Source of the DNA: Planctomycetota bacterium
GTDB lineage: Bacteria; Planctomycetota; Planctomycetia; Gemmatales; Gemmataceae
Length of the DNA: 64,000 nt
Direction of reading: 5' to 3'
Assembly: GCA_016873225.1 (NCBI GenBank)
Contig: VGXS01000002.1
Location: 186,001 to 250,000 of the forward strand
Shown one piece after another: positions 7,888-15,970 of the stretch. A model generated the notes under the pieces. That model was not told the DNA's origin. It did no database searches and saw only the letters and a list, made by a program, of their open reading frames with translations. Every line of letters starts with the position of its first letter. Position 1 is the stretch's first letter. Made by a program: the position numbers and the translations under genes.

Positions 7888-8802
7888 ATGCCTTTCCCAT
7901 TACGAAGTTCCGGCATGCGAGCCGGATTCACCCTCATCGAATTGCTCGTGGTCATCGCGATCATCGCCGTGTTGATCGGCCTGCTCGTTCCCGCCGTGCA
8001 GAAGGTGCGCGAGGCGGCCAACCGAATGCAGTGCGCCAACAACCTGAAGCAGATGGGTATCGCCTGCCATAACCAGCATGACCAGTTGGGGTTCATGCCG
8101 CATGGCGGTTGGGGTTGGTGGTACGCACCCACTTATACCGGAGTCGGAACACCCGCCACGGGAAAAGCCCAGAACGCGGGTTGGGGATACCAGATTCTCC
8201 CGTACCTCGAGCAAGAAAGCGTTTGGAAAGGGTCGGGAACAACCACAATCGCCGACGCCCAAAGACAGGTGATTGGAGCGCCGATCAAGACGATGTTCTG
8301 CCCAAGCCGACGACCACCGGGCCAACTTCCACCCAATCCGTGCTGGTATGGCGGAACCGGTCCCGGGGGAACATATGCCCACGCCGGGACGGATTACGCG
8401 AGCAACGCCGGCACAGGCAACAATGGCGTCATACGCCAAAACGCCAGCAACGCCTTCGACGGTGCCCGAATGTCCCTAATCACCGATGGAACCACCAACA
8501 CGATGCTGATCGGGGACAAGCGACTCAATAGGGCCCTGATTGGTAGCTACCAAGGCGACGATAACGAGGGATACACCTCGGGTTGGGACCATGACATACT
8601 TCGATACGCAAGCCCCACCTATCCACCCTCGCCGGACCCCACGACGGGTGACGGACAGCAACGGTTCGGATCTTCCCATCCGGGTGGCCTGAACATGGCG
8701 ATGGCGGACGGATCAGTCAGGTTCATACCCTACTCGATCAACACCGCTGTATGGCAATCCCTTGGCACCGCCGACGGCGGTGAAGCCAACACCTCTTATT
8801 GA
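7888..8802 (+). CDS. DUF1559 prepilin-like protein (copy 2)
   Basis: 304-residue DUF1559 protein. A short basic leader precedes the prepilin motif GFTLIELLVVIAIIAVLIG, then the conserved VPAVQKVREAANR helix. The C-terminal half has the family's HPGG-LNMAMADGSV signature. The prepilin-like N-terminus predicts one membrane helix and possible cleavage after Gly by a prepilin peptidase. The ATG at 7888 is chosen over one 45 bp upstream because it has GGAG 7 bp before it and gives a standard leader. Second of three tandem copies; a lipoprotein gene follows after 33 bp. Confidence 0.93.
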   Translation: MPFPLRSSGMRAGFTLIELLVVIAIIAVLIGLLVPAVQKVREAANRMQCANNLKQMGIACHNQHDQLGFMPHGGWGWWYAPTYTGVGTPATGKAQNAGWGYQILPYLEQESVWKGSGTTTIADAQRQVIGAPIKTMFCPSRRPPGQLPPNPCWYGGTGPGGTYAHAGTDYASNAGTGNNGVIRQNASNAFDGARMSLITDGTTNTMLIGDKRLNRALIGSYQGDDNEGYTSGWDHDILRYASPTYPPSPDPTTGDGQQRFGSSHPGGLNMAMADGSVRFIPYSINTAVWQSLGTADGGEANTSY

Positions 8803-8835
8803 CAACGGCAAGTCCTTTTTGCGGAGGAAACATTC

Positions 8836-9267
8836 ATGCGAAAGGCGTTGCCTTTGCTGCTGTTCATCATTGCGGGTTGTGGCGACTCAACCGTGAAAAC
8901 GGTTCCCGTCGGTGGAAAAGTCATCAAGGATGGCAAGCCCTTCATATTCACGGCGCAAAAGCTTCCGCCCGGCGAACCTGGTTTCAGGCTTGAGTTCCTC
9001 AAGCTTGAGGATGGTGGCAAGGAGGGCCTGCTTTTCTCAGGGCAATTCAACCCCGCCGACGGGTCCTTTTCAGTCAAGACCGCTGAATCCAACGGCTTGC
9101 CCCTCGGGAAGTACAAGGTGATCATTGCGAAAGGGGCGAGGGGACTCCCTGACGAGTTCAAGAACCAATTCAGCAAGGACAAGTCCCCCTTATCCCTAAC
9201 AATTACAGACGCGAAGGAAATCCAAGTCGAGATCGACCTGGACAAGAAAACGGCAAGCGCGCGCTAA
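8836..9267 (+). CDS. Small lipoprotein paired with DUF1559 copy 2
   Basis: 143-residue lipoprotein with signal peptide ending in IIAGC (Cys15). The mature part begins with the V-x-G-x-V-x-x-D-G-K-P pattern of carboxypeptidase-regulatory-like domains and has later strands similar in layout to the lipoproteins at 7003 and 10415. The C-terminus is rich in Lys/Asp. Function unknown. A GGAGG Shine-Dalgarno precedes the ATG and the gene sits 33 bp after its DUF1559 partner. Confidence 0.85.
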   Translation: MRKALPLLLFIIAGCGDSTVKTVPVGGKVIKDGKPFIFTAQKLPPGEPGFRLEFLKLEDGGKEGLLFSGQFNPADGSFSVKTAESNGLPLGKYKVIIAKGARGLPDEFKNQFSKDKSPLSLTITDAKEIQVEIDLDKKTASAR

Positions 9268-9468
9268 CCTGGAAACGGCCGGACGCGGCGCCCCACCAAA
9301 AAGGAGCATGCTGGGGCTTGAATACGAACAATACGCCAATTTCGGCGGCTTCAAGCTGTAACGGCATGTCAGCGTCAAGGGGGATGTAACCCCGCAAGGG
9401 GCCCCCCAAGACGGAGACAAGGGCAAGTCCTGAATTCATTCATCACTATTCACGCGGAGTCAGCTTCC

Positions 9469-10386
9469 ATGAAACGCCAAACAAGACCAGGTTTCACCCT
9501 CATCGAATTGCTCGTGGTCATCGCCATCATCGCCGTGCTGATCGGCCTGCTGGTTCCCGCCGTGCAGAAGGTGCGCGAGGCCGCCAACCGCATGAGTTGC
9601 ACCAACAACTTCAAACAGTGGGGCCTGGCCATGCACGGCCACCACGACACCGTCGGCAAACTGCCCTACACCGCCAAGACCAATTTCCGCCAGACCTTCG
9701 TGCCGATGCTGCTGCCCTATATCGAGCAGTCGGGGGTGGTGAAGGGTTTCGACACGAATGTGAGCAACTTCTACCTGCCACCCTTCATCGTCCGGAACTC
9801 CAACACGGGGCTGTTCGCGACGCCCGTGAAGATGTTCTATTGCCCCAGCGACCGGCCGGGAGCGATCTGGACCGACGACACCTACTGGCGGGCCCGCGGG
9901 AACTATTTGGTTTCCTGGGGATTCCTCACCGTGGGCGGCACGAACGCCGCCGACCAGGGCGTCTTCGGCAGCGCCGGCGCCAACCCGAAGCAATCCCGCT
10001 TCAGCGACATCACCGATGGCCTGACCAACACCCTGCTGATGAGCGAGATCATCGTGGCCAAGCAGGACAAGAACTCGGCGTGGGACGGTCGGGGCGACTT
10101 CTACAACGACGACAGGGCCAATCCCGGCTCGATGTTCATGACGCTCAACACGCCCAACTCGACCGTTTCCGACGCCATCTGGTGCGTCAGCAACGGCGAC
10201 AAGGCGATGCCCTGCGTCCCCGCGGCGGGCACCAACGGCCAGCAGGCGGCCCGAAGCCGGCATTCCGGCGGCGTGAACGCGCTTTTGGCCGACGGATCGG
10301 TGAAGTTCTTCACGAACAGCATCCAGGCCTCCACATGGCGCTACCTTGGCTCGGCCGCCGACGGAGTGGCGATCTCTAACTACTGA
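9469..10386 (+). CDS. DUF1559 prepilin-like protein (copy 3)
   Basis: 305-residue DUF1559 protein starting MKRQTRPGFTLIELL, the canonical planctomycete prepilin-like leader, followed by VPAVQKVREAANRMSC. The C-terminal signature HSGGVNALLADGSVKFF is intact. A GCGGAG Shine-Dalgarno lies 8 bp before the ATG. The first 40 residues are almost identical to copy 2, including at the DNA level, while the remainder diverges strongly, a pattern of conserved export signal with variable surface domain. Third tandem copy; 28 bp separate it from its lipoprotein. Confidence 0.94.
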   Translation: MKRQTRPGFTLIELLVVIAIIAVLIGLLVPAVQKVREAANRMSCTNNFKQWGLAMHGHHDTVGKLPYTAKTNFRQTFVPMLLPYIEQSGVVKGFDTNVSNFYLPPFIVRNSNTGLFATPVKMFYCPSDRPGAIWTDDTYWRARGNYLVSWGFLTVGGTNAADQGVFGSAGANPKQSRFSDITDGLTNTLLMSEIIVAKQDKNSAWDGRGDFYNDDRANPGSMFMTLNTPNSTVSDAIWCVSNGDKAMPCVPAAGTNGQQAARSRHSGGVNALLADGSVKFFTNSIQASTWRYLGSAADGVAISNY

Positions 10387-10414
10387 CTTTCAAGACACGA
10401 TTTGGAGAACAACG

Positions 10415-10810
10415 ATGCCAAGTCGAACGGCAATCGTGCTGATGGCGGCAATGGTGGCCATCGGTTGCGGGTCGGATGCCCCGACCCATCCGGTGAAGGG
10501 GCGCGTGACGCTCGATGGCGCCCCGCTGGAAAATGGATCGATCCGCTTCTCGCCGACGGGAGAGGCGTCGCCGGCCGGCGGCGAGATCAAAAACGGCGAA
10601 TACTCCCTGATGGCCCCGCCGGGTGAATCGAAGGTGGAGATCACCTCCACCAAGGTCATCGGGCAACGGAAGGCCTACAACACGCCCGACAGCCCAATGG
10701 TGGACATCACCAAGGAAGTGGTTCCCGAAAAATACAACGCGAGGTCAACCTTGAAGATCGAGGTGAAGGCCGGAAGCAACAGCAAGGATTTCGAACTTTC
10801 CACGAAGTGA
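10415..10810 (+). CDS. Small lipoprotein paired with DUF1559 copy 3
   Basis: 131-residue lipoprotein. The signal peptide ends in AIGC (Cys18) and is followed by HPVKGRVTLDGAPLENGSI, the standard opening of the carboxypeptidase-regulatory/transthyretin-like lipoproteins of planctomycetes. The ATG is chosen over an upstream in-frame one because it starts the signal peptide and follows TTTGGAG. It ends 15 bp before the convergent larB gene, which closes the DUF1559 cluster. Confidence 0.87.
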   Translation: MPSRTAIVLMAAMVAIGCGSDAPTHPVKGRVTLDGAPLENGSIRFSPTGEASPAGGEIKNGEYSLMAPPGESKVEITSTKVIGQRKAYNTPDSPMVDITKEVVPEKYNARSTLKIEVKAGSNSKDFELSTK

Positions 10811-10825
10811 TCGTTGGCGGGCCAA

Positions 10826-11584
10826 TCAGGCCTTGCGCCGCGTGGCCACCAGGCCGGCCAGGTAGCCTCCCTTGAATCCGCCATCGATGTTGACCACGGC
10901 AACACCCGCCGAGCAGGCATTGAGCATGGTCATGAGGGCGGCAAGTCCCTGGAAAGCCGCGCCGTAGCCGATGCTTGTGGGCACGGCGAACACGGGGCAT
11001 GAAACGAGCCCGCCCACCACGCTCGGAAGGGCGCCATCCATGCCGGCGACCACGACAATGGCATCCGCCTCAAGCAGGCGCGGCAGGACACCCAGAACCC
11101 GGTGAAGACCGGCCACGCCCACATCGGCGATCAGTTCGACCTCGGCGCCCATGGCCCTTGCGGTGACCAGGGCCTCGCGCGCCACGGGTATGTCGCCCGT
11201 GCCGGCGGTGAGGACAAGCACCCGGCCGGTCGCCTTTCTCGGGGAGGCGGGCAGCCAGAATGTCCGGGCGACAGGATCGTGCTCGCCGGCCGGCAGCGCC
11301 AGGGTCAACGGGCCCACGGCCTCGGCGGGCAGGCGTGTCACCAGGCAGTCCTGCCCGGCGGCGGACAGGCGTGTCGCCGTGCCGACAATCCACTCGGGGG
11401 TTTTTCCCTGGCCAAGGATCACCTCGGGGAAGCCGCAGCGGGCTTGCCTGGCCAGGTCGAGCCTGGCGTAGCCCAGTTCGGCGGTGCCGGTTCCCGACTC
11501 GACGAGGGCGACGATCGACTCGGCATCGAGTTGTCCCTGCCGGAACCGGTTTAAGGCTTCCAGCAACTTTTGGCGATCGGTCAT
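10826..11584 (-). CDS. larB: LarB-like nickel-pincer cofactor biosynthesis carboxylase
   Basis: 252-residue protein related to AIR carboxylase (PurE). The C-terminal half has the LarB core TAGTGDIPVAREA, ADVGVAGLHR, VVAGMDGALPSVVGGL and PTSIGYGAAFQG. LarB carboxylates nicotinic acid adenine dinucleotide and releases AMP in the first step of nickel-pincer nucleotide synthesis; later steps need LarE (sulfur insertion) and LarC (nickel), neither visible here. The ATG at 11584 leaves 19 bp after the desulfurase gene; a GTG at 11620 would overlap it. It is the last gene of the S-box operon, next to sulfur-mobilising genes, which is notable because the pincer cofactor is thiolated. Confidence 0.9.
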   Translation of the reverse strand: MTDRQKLLEALNRFRQGQLDAESIVALVESGTGTAELGYARLDLARQARCGFPEVILGQGKTPEWIVGTATRLSAAGQDCLVTRLPAEAVGPLTLALPAGEHDPVARTFWLPASPRKATGRVLVLTAGTGDIPVAREALVTARAMGAEVELIADVGVAGLHRVLGVLPRLLEADAIVVVAGMDGALPSVVGGLVSCPVFAVPTSIGYGAAFQGLAALMTMLNACSAGVAVVNIDGGFKGGYLAGLVATRRKA

Positions 11585-11603
11585 GGCCTTCCCCGGGAGA
11601 GGA

Positions 11604-12746
11604 TCAGGAGGCGATTTCACGGACCGCGGAAATCAGCGCGTCGATGTCGGCCTCGGTATTGAACGGGCCAGGACTGGCACGCACAAGTCCCTCGGGAGCG
11701 GTGCCAATGGCCTTGTGCACATAGGGGGCGCAGTGGAGACCCGGCCTGACGGCGATGTTGAAGCTGGAATCGAGGATGCCGCCGACATCGGCCACCGGCA
11801 CGGTCTCGAGGCGAAACGGCACGGTGGCCACGCGCCGGGACCAGTCGTCGGTGCCGAAAACCTCGACGCCGGGAATCTCACCCAGGCCGGCAACCAGCCT
11901 CCTGGCCAGGGCGACCTCGTGATCGTGGATGGCGCCGATTCCTTTCTCGGCCAGCCATTTCAACCCCGCCACCAGGCCGGCGACCCCGAGAACATTCGGG
12001 GTGCCTCCCTCAAGGTGGTAAGGGTAGAGGGCGGGCTGGGTTTCGCTTGAGGAATCTCCGCCGGTGCCCCCCTCGCGCCAGGGCCTCGGATTCAGGCCGG
12101 GGGCGACATAAAGGGCGCCCGTTCCCACGGGTCCGAACAGGCCCTTGTGTCCCGCCATCGCCAACAGGTCGATCTTCGACCTTGAGACATCGATCGGCAG
12201 CACCCCGGCGGTCTGGGCCGCGTCGACTAGGAAGGCCGCGCCCCGGGCGCGCGCCAGGGCGCCGATCTCGTCGATCGGTTGCACGGTGCCGAGCACATTG
12301 CTGGCGTGGGTGATGGCGACAAGCCGCGCGGGGCGCGCGAGCGCCTTCTCCAACTGGTCGAGCCTGAGGAGTCCCCTTTCGTCGGCCTCCACCCGGGTGA
12401 GGGTGATTTTCCCCGCGAGTTCCATCGCGCGCAGCGGCCTGCTGATGGAGTTGTGCTCCAGCGTGGAGGTGATGACATGGTCTCCCTGCTGCACGATGCC
12501 CTTGATTGCGATGTTGAGGGCGTCGGTGCAGTTGAGGGTGAGGATCCAGCGGTCGGGCGAGGCGCCGCCGAAGAACTGGTTGAGCCTGTGCCGGGCATCA
12601 TCGAGAACACGCTCGGCGGCCAGCGACATCCGGTGGCCGGCCCGCCCGGGATTGGCCATCTCCTCGCGGGCGAACCGGTCGAGGGCCCGATAAACGGGCT
12701 CTGGCTTGGGATGGCTCGTGGCGGCGTTGTCGAGGTAGGTGGTCAT
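11604..12746 (-). CDS. Cysteine desulfurase family PLP enzyme
   Basis: 380-residue class V aminotransferase. YLDNAATSHPKP begins the protein, VDAAQTAG (174-181) holds the Asp that binds PLP, AGHKGLFGP has the Schiff-base Lys201, and GLHCAPYVHK carries the catalytic Cys339 that forms the persulfide. This layout fits the SufS-like 'cysteine desulfurase family' rather than IscS. It releases sulfur from cysteine; here the likely acceptor is the neighbouring ThiF/MoeB-MoaD pair. It begins 21 bp after the ThiF gene. A housekeeping Fe-S role cannot be excluded, but no suf or isc genes are adjacent. Confidence 0.92.
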   Translation of the reverse strand: MTTYLDNAATSHPKPEPVYRALDRFAREEMANPGRAGHRMSLAAERVLDDARHRLNQFFGGASPDRWILTLNCTDALNIAIKGIVQQGDHVITSTLEHNSISRPLRAMELAGKITLTRVEADERGLLRLDQLEKALARPARLVAITHASNVLGTVQPIDEIGALARARGAAFLVDAAQTAGVLPIDVSRSKIDLLAMAGHKGLFGPVGTGALYVAPGLNPRPWREGGTGGDSSSETQPALYPYHLEGGTPNVLGVAGLVAGLKWLAEKGIGAIHDHEVALARRLVAGLGEIPGVEVFGTDDWSRRVATVPFRLETVPVADVGGILDSSFNIAVRPGLHCAPYVHKAIGTAPEGLVRASPGPFNTEADIDALISAVREIAS

Positions 12747-12767
12747 GGGGTTGGTGGGCGCGGACCG

Positions 12768-13814
12768 TCAGTGCCCGATGTATCGGGCATAGAGCGTCAG
12801 GGCGCGATCCTCCTCGTGGGTGCCCTTGATGATGGCGCGTCCGTCGGGGAAGACGGTGAACTCGCAGTCGTCCGCGTTGAACCGGAGGAGGAACTTCGAA
12901 AGGTGGACCTCCGAAACGGCGCGAATGGCGGAGGCCATGGCCGGAAGGTCGAGCCGGGAGGGGGACGCGGGAACCACCTGCACGGCGTTGCGTCCGCAGA
13001 GGCTCGTGGTCTGCACGCCCTGGGCGCCCTCGAGCCACTCGAAGTCGCGCCGCTTGCAGCAGGGACAGTCGCGCACCTCGAGCAGGCGGGCGATCTTCAC
13101 CTTGCGGAGCGTGTTTTCCCAACAATCGACATAGGCGAGTTCGCGGTTGATGGTCTCGGGCTTGCCGACAAGGATCTTGATCGCCTCGGTGGCCTGGAAG
13201 TTGGCGATGATCGAGATGATGGGGGCCAGGACGCCGGCGGTGTCGCAGTTGGCGGCCTCGCCGGGGCCGGGTGCCGCCTCGAAGACGCACCGCAGGCAGG
13301 GTGTCTTGCCCGGGATGATGGTCATGGTCTGGCCATGGCTGCCGATGCAGCCGCCATGCACCCAGGGCTTGCCGTCGCGCACGCAGACATCGTTGATGAG
13401 ATAGCGGATCTCGAAGTTATCAGACCCGTCGAGGACCAGGTCGACATCGGCGGAGAGCGCGCCGATGTTGGAGCGGTCGATGTGGGCGACAACCGGTTCG
13501 ACGACCACCCCGGAGTTGATCGCGCGCAGCTTGGCGGCGGCGGCCTCCGCCTTGGGAAGGTGGGAGGCCACATCCGACTCGTCGAAGAGCACCTGCCTTT
13601 GCAGGTTGCTCGACTCGACGAAGTCGCGGTCGACAAGGCGCACGAAGCCGACTCCGGCGCGAACGAGCGTGTTGGCCAGCACGGTTCCCAGCGCGCCGAC
13701 GCCGCACAGCAGCACGCGTGAGGCCAGGAGCTTTTCCTGGCCGGCCCTGCCGATTCCGTGGAACCTCATCTGGCGGCTGTAGCGTTCGAGGATGTCCGGC
13801 TCTTCCATGGTCAT
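12768..13814 (-). CDS. ThiF/MoeB-family sulfur-carrier adenylyltransferase
   Basis: 348-residue E1-like enzyme. Residues 1-250 are the adenylation domain: RYSRQM start, nucleotide-binding G38-x-G40-xx-G43, the VDRDFVESSNLQRQ loop, the DNF motif after VLDGS, and Cys190 (CDTAGVLAP) in the position of the MoeB/ThiF active Cys. CLRC (173-176) and CPCC (250-253) supply two CxxC pairs for zinc. There is no rhodanese domain; the C-terminal 90 residues are a small ThiF-type tail. It would adenylate the C-terminal Gly of the MoaD-like carrier for conversion to a thiocarboxylate. Its ATG overlaps the upstream stop as ATGA, indicating translational coupling. Confidence 0.93.
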   Translation of the reverse strand: MTMEEPDILERYSRQMRFHGIGRAGQEKLLASRVLLCGVGALGTVLANTLVRAGVGFVRLVDRDFVESSNLQRQVLFDESDVASHLPKAEAAAAKLRAINSGVVVEPVVAHIDRSNIGALSADVDLVLDGSDNFEIRYLINDVCVRDGKPWVHGGCIGSHGQTMTIIPGKTPCLRCVFEAAPGPGEAANCDTAGVLAPIISIIANFQATEAIKILVGKPETINRELAYVDCWENTLRKVKIARLLEVRDCPCCKRRDFEWLEGAQGVQTTSLCGRNAVQVVPASPSRLDLPAMASAIRAVSEVHLSKFLLRFNADDCEFTVFPDGRAIIKGTHEEDRALTLYARYIGH

Positions 13815-14233
13815 TCCGCGTCTCCGGGATTGATTTCCCGCGCGAACTGCTCGAGGAACTCGGCCATGCCGTCGGGCCACTGCGGGCCGGAGACATGGCC
13901 CTTGAGGGTCGCCAGGTCCTCGAGGACGCGGTTTCGGCGGGTGTCGTCGAGGCGGGTCAGGGTGCCGATGATCCGGGACAGGACCGATTCGGCGGCATCC
14001 GGATGGACGACCGACTCGTCCGATCCGCTGAGGAAGACGACCGATTCCATGACAGCCAGCAGAAGCGGGTCGATGCCTAACTCGCGGGGGATTTCCGGCA
14101 GGGAGGCGATGCCCTCGGGTTCTTCGAAGAAGTCCTCCTCGCGGGGCTTGCCCGAATCGGGGTGCTGATGGCCGGGCACGGGCTTGCGCGCCTGTCCGCC
14201 GGGTTTCTTTCCGCCAGGTTTCCTGCCGCCCAT
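13811..14233 (-). CDS. Uncharacterised 140-residue protein of the S-box operon
   Basis: A protein I do not recognise. The first 25 residues are Gly/Lys/Pro-rich and very basic (MGGRKPGGKKPGG); an acidic linker (EEDFFEEPEG) follows, then a helical domain (about 55-135) with ELGIDPLLLAVMESVVFL and a Leu-rich second half. It has no JAMM metal motif, so it is not a Mec-type protease. It starts 10 bp after the sulfur-carrier gene and overlaps the ThiF start by 4 bp, so it is embedded in the operon. A scaffold or partner in sulfur transfer is possible but unsupported by sequence. Confidence 0.8.
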   Translation of the reverse strand: MGGRKPGGKKPGGQARKPVPGHQHPDSGKPREEDFFEEPEGIASLPEIPRELGIDPLLLAVMESVVFLSGSDESVVHPDAAESVLSRIIGTLTRLDDTRRNRVLEDLATLKGHVSGPQWPDGMAEFLEQFAREINPGDAE

Positions 14234-14243
14234 GGCCCCTCCG

Positions 14244-14519
14244 TCAACCCCCGCCGACGGCGGGAATGATCGCCAACTGGTCGCCATCCTTGATCGGGGT
14301 GGCGAAGCCGTTGTCGAGGTAACGGACATCGTCGTCGTTGAGGTAGACATTCACGAACGGTCGCAGGGCCCCGTTGGTGTAAAGCCTGGGTTGGAGGCCG
14401 GGTTCGGCGGCCACGAGCGCGGCGAGGGCGGCCTCCACGGTCGCGGCCTCCACGGCCACGACATCCCGGCCGCCGGCATGGGGCCGCAACGGGGGAGGAA
14501 TCTGGATCGCTACGGGCAT
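14244..14519 (-). CDS. MoaD/ThiS-like ubiquitin-fold sulfur carrier
   Basis: 91-residue beta-grasp protein starting MPVAIQIPPPLRP. It shows the MoaD/CysO pattern: VNVYLNDDDVRYLDN, then KDGDQLAIIPAVGGG. The C-terminus ends in Gly-Gly-Gly followed directly by the stop, so no processing protease is needed before adenylation and thiocarboxylation. Such proteins carry sulfur as a C-terminal thiocarboxylate for molybdopterin, thiamin, cysteine or homocysteine synthesis. No moaE, thiG or cysM lies nearby; the partner enzyme next to it is the ThrC-like protein, 30 bp upstream. Confidence 0.92.
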   Translation of the reverse strand: MPVAIQIPPPLRPHAGGRDVVAVEAATVEAALAALVAAEPGLQPRLYTNGALRPFVNVYLNDDDVRYLDNGFATPIKDGDQLAIIPAVGGG

Positions 14520-14548
14520 GCTGTTGTTCCTGGGGATTTCGCTCGGGT

Positions 14549-15850
14549 TCAGGCCAGCACCGTTTCGCGGCGCCGGGCGGGACGGGCGGCGTCCGGCGCG
14601 AGTAGCGCGTGGAAGTCGGCCATGCTGGGATTGATGACGGCGGGTTCGGCGAGAACCTCCGCCGCGGCGTCCTGGGTCTTGAGGCCGTTGCCGGTGATGC
14701 AGATCACCGTTTCGTCGTCGCGGCCGATTCGGCCCTGCTCGACGAGCCTGCGGGTGGCCGCGACGGTCGTGCCGCCGGCGGTTTCCGCGAACACGCCCTC
14801 GGTTTCGGCCAGCAGCACCATCGACTCGCGGATCTCGTCGTCGGACACATCGGCGGCCCATCCGTTGCTTTCGCGGATGAGCTTGATCGCGAAGAAGCCG
14901 TCGGCGGGATCGCCGATGGCCAGCGACTTGCAAATGGTCTTGGGCTGGCGGACCGGCTTGTGCTGCTGGAGTCCCTGCTGCACGGCGCCGGCGATCGGGT
15001 TGCAACCGGTGGGCTGGGCGCCGTGGAACGAGGTGGCGGGCTGGTCGATCAGCCCGGTCTCATGGAGTTCGCGGAACGCCTTGTTGATCTTGCCGATGAG
15101 GGCGCCGCCGGCCATTGGGGCCACGACATGCCGGGGCGTGCGCCAGCCAAGCTGCTGGGCGATCTCGAAGCCCATCGTCTTCGATCCCTCGGCGTAAAAC
15201 GGCCTGAGGTTGATGTTCACGAACCCCCAGCCGTACTGGAAGGCGATCTGCGTGCAGAGGCGGTTCACCTCGTCGTAGGTGCCCTTCACGCCGATCACGG
15301 TCGCCCCGTAGACGCTTGTGCCGAGGATCTTGGCCTTCTCGAGGTCGGAGGGCACCAGGATGAAGCTGGTAAGGCCGGCGGCCGCCGCGTTGGCGGCGAC
15401 GCTGTTGGCCAGGTTGCCCGTGCTGGCGCAACCCACGGTCTCAAGCCCGAACTCCCTGGCCTTGGAAAGCGCCACGGCGACAACCCGGTCCTTGAATGAC
15501 AAGGTGGGAAAATTCACCGCGTCGTTTTTCACCCAGAGGTTGGTCAGGCCGAGGGCCTTGCCAAGCCGGTGGGCCCTGATGAGGGGCGTGCCACCCGTAT
15601 GAACGCCCACGGTCGGGGCGCCGTCGATGGGCAGGTATTCCCGCCATCGCCACATGGTGTGCGGGCGGGCCTCGATGCGCTCGCGGCTAACCTCCGAGGC
15701 GATCGCCTTATAGTCGTAGTCCACCTCAAGGGGACCGAAGTCGTCCTCGCAGAAGTTGGTGGTGCTCACGGGCCAAAGCTTGCCGCACACCCGGCACCGC
15801 ATGCCGACGGCGTATCCCTTGCCGGTACCGCAGGAATTCGTGGTTGTCAT
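14549..15850 (-). CDS. Threonine-synthase-like PLP enzyme under S-box control
   Basis: 433-residue fold-type II PLP enzyme of the threonine synthase family. An N-terminal zinc-ribbon-like part has Cys19, Cys22 and Cys34. The PLP Lys120 sits in TLSFKDR, GCASTGNLANSVAA is the substrate/phosphate loop, and AETAGGTT is the PLP phosphate-binding loop. Threonine synthases convert O-phosphohomoserine to threonine. The S-box leader and co-transcribed sulfur-carrier genes suggest instead that it may attack the same or a similar substrate with protein thiocarboxylate sulfur to give homocysteine (inference). ATG 15850 is used: GGGGAG lies 8 bp upstream, whereas the alternative start 6 bp earlier is TTG. 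Confidence 0.9.
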   Translation of the reverse strand: MTTTNSCGTGKGYAVGMRCRVCGKLWPVSTTNFCEDDFGPLEVDYDYKAIASEVSRERIEARPHTMWRWREYLPIDGAPTVGVHTGGTPLIRAHRLGKALGLTNLWVKNDAVNFPTLSFKDRVVAVALSKAREFGLETVGCASTGNLANSVAANAAAAGLTSFILVPSDLEKAKILGTSVYGATVIGVKGTYDEVNRLCTQIAFQYGWGFVNINLRPFYAEGSKTMGFEIAQQLGWRTPRHVVAPMAGGALIGKINKAFRELHETGLIDQPATSFHGAQPTGCNPIAGAVQQGLQQHKPVRQPKTICKSLAIGDPADGFFAIKLIRESNGWAADVSDDEIRESMVLLAETEGVFAETAGGTTVAATRRLVEQGRIGRDDETVICITGNGLKTQDAAAEVLAEPAVINPSMADFHALLAPDAARPARRRETVLA

Positions 15851-15857
15851 GGCCAAA

Positions 15858-15896
15858 CTCCCCTTCAGGCGCGCCAGCGGGCGTCAACAGGGGGGT
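15858..15896 (-). promoter_or_regulatory. Possible Shine-Dalgarno sequestering stem of the S-box leader
   Basis: On the minus strand, ACCCCCCT (15896 to 15889) can pair with the Shine-Dalgarno AGGGGAG (15864 to 15858) of the ThrC-like gene. No terminator with a T tract is visible between the aptamer and the start codon, so translational control through this stem is the likelier expression platform. Confidence 0.4.
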
Positions 15897-15970
15897 GTCT
15901 TGGGACCAGATACCCGGCGGGAACACTCGTTCCGGCCATGAAGAACAGATGCACGGGCTTTCGCCGCGAC

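Noticed and set aside
9308-9361. 17-codon frame with GGAG before its ATG between DUF1559 copies 2 and 3
   Set aside because: Too short to support, spacing from GGAG is only one base, and no known small peptide fits.
12279-13721. Long open frame on the plus strand antisense to the desulfurase and ThiF genes
   Set aside because: Product is Gly/Asp/Val-rich without domains, while the minus strand encodes two full conserved enzymes. It is a by-product of GC-rich codons.
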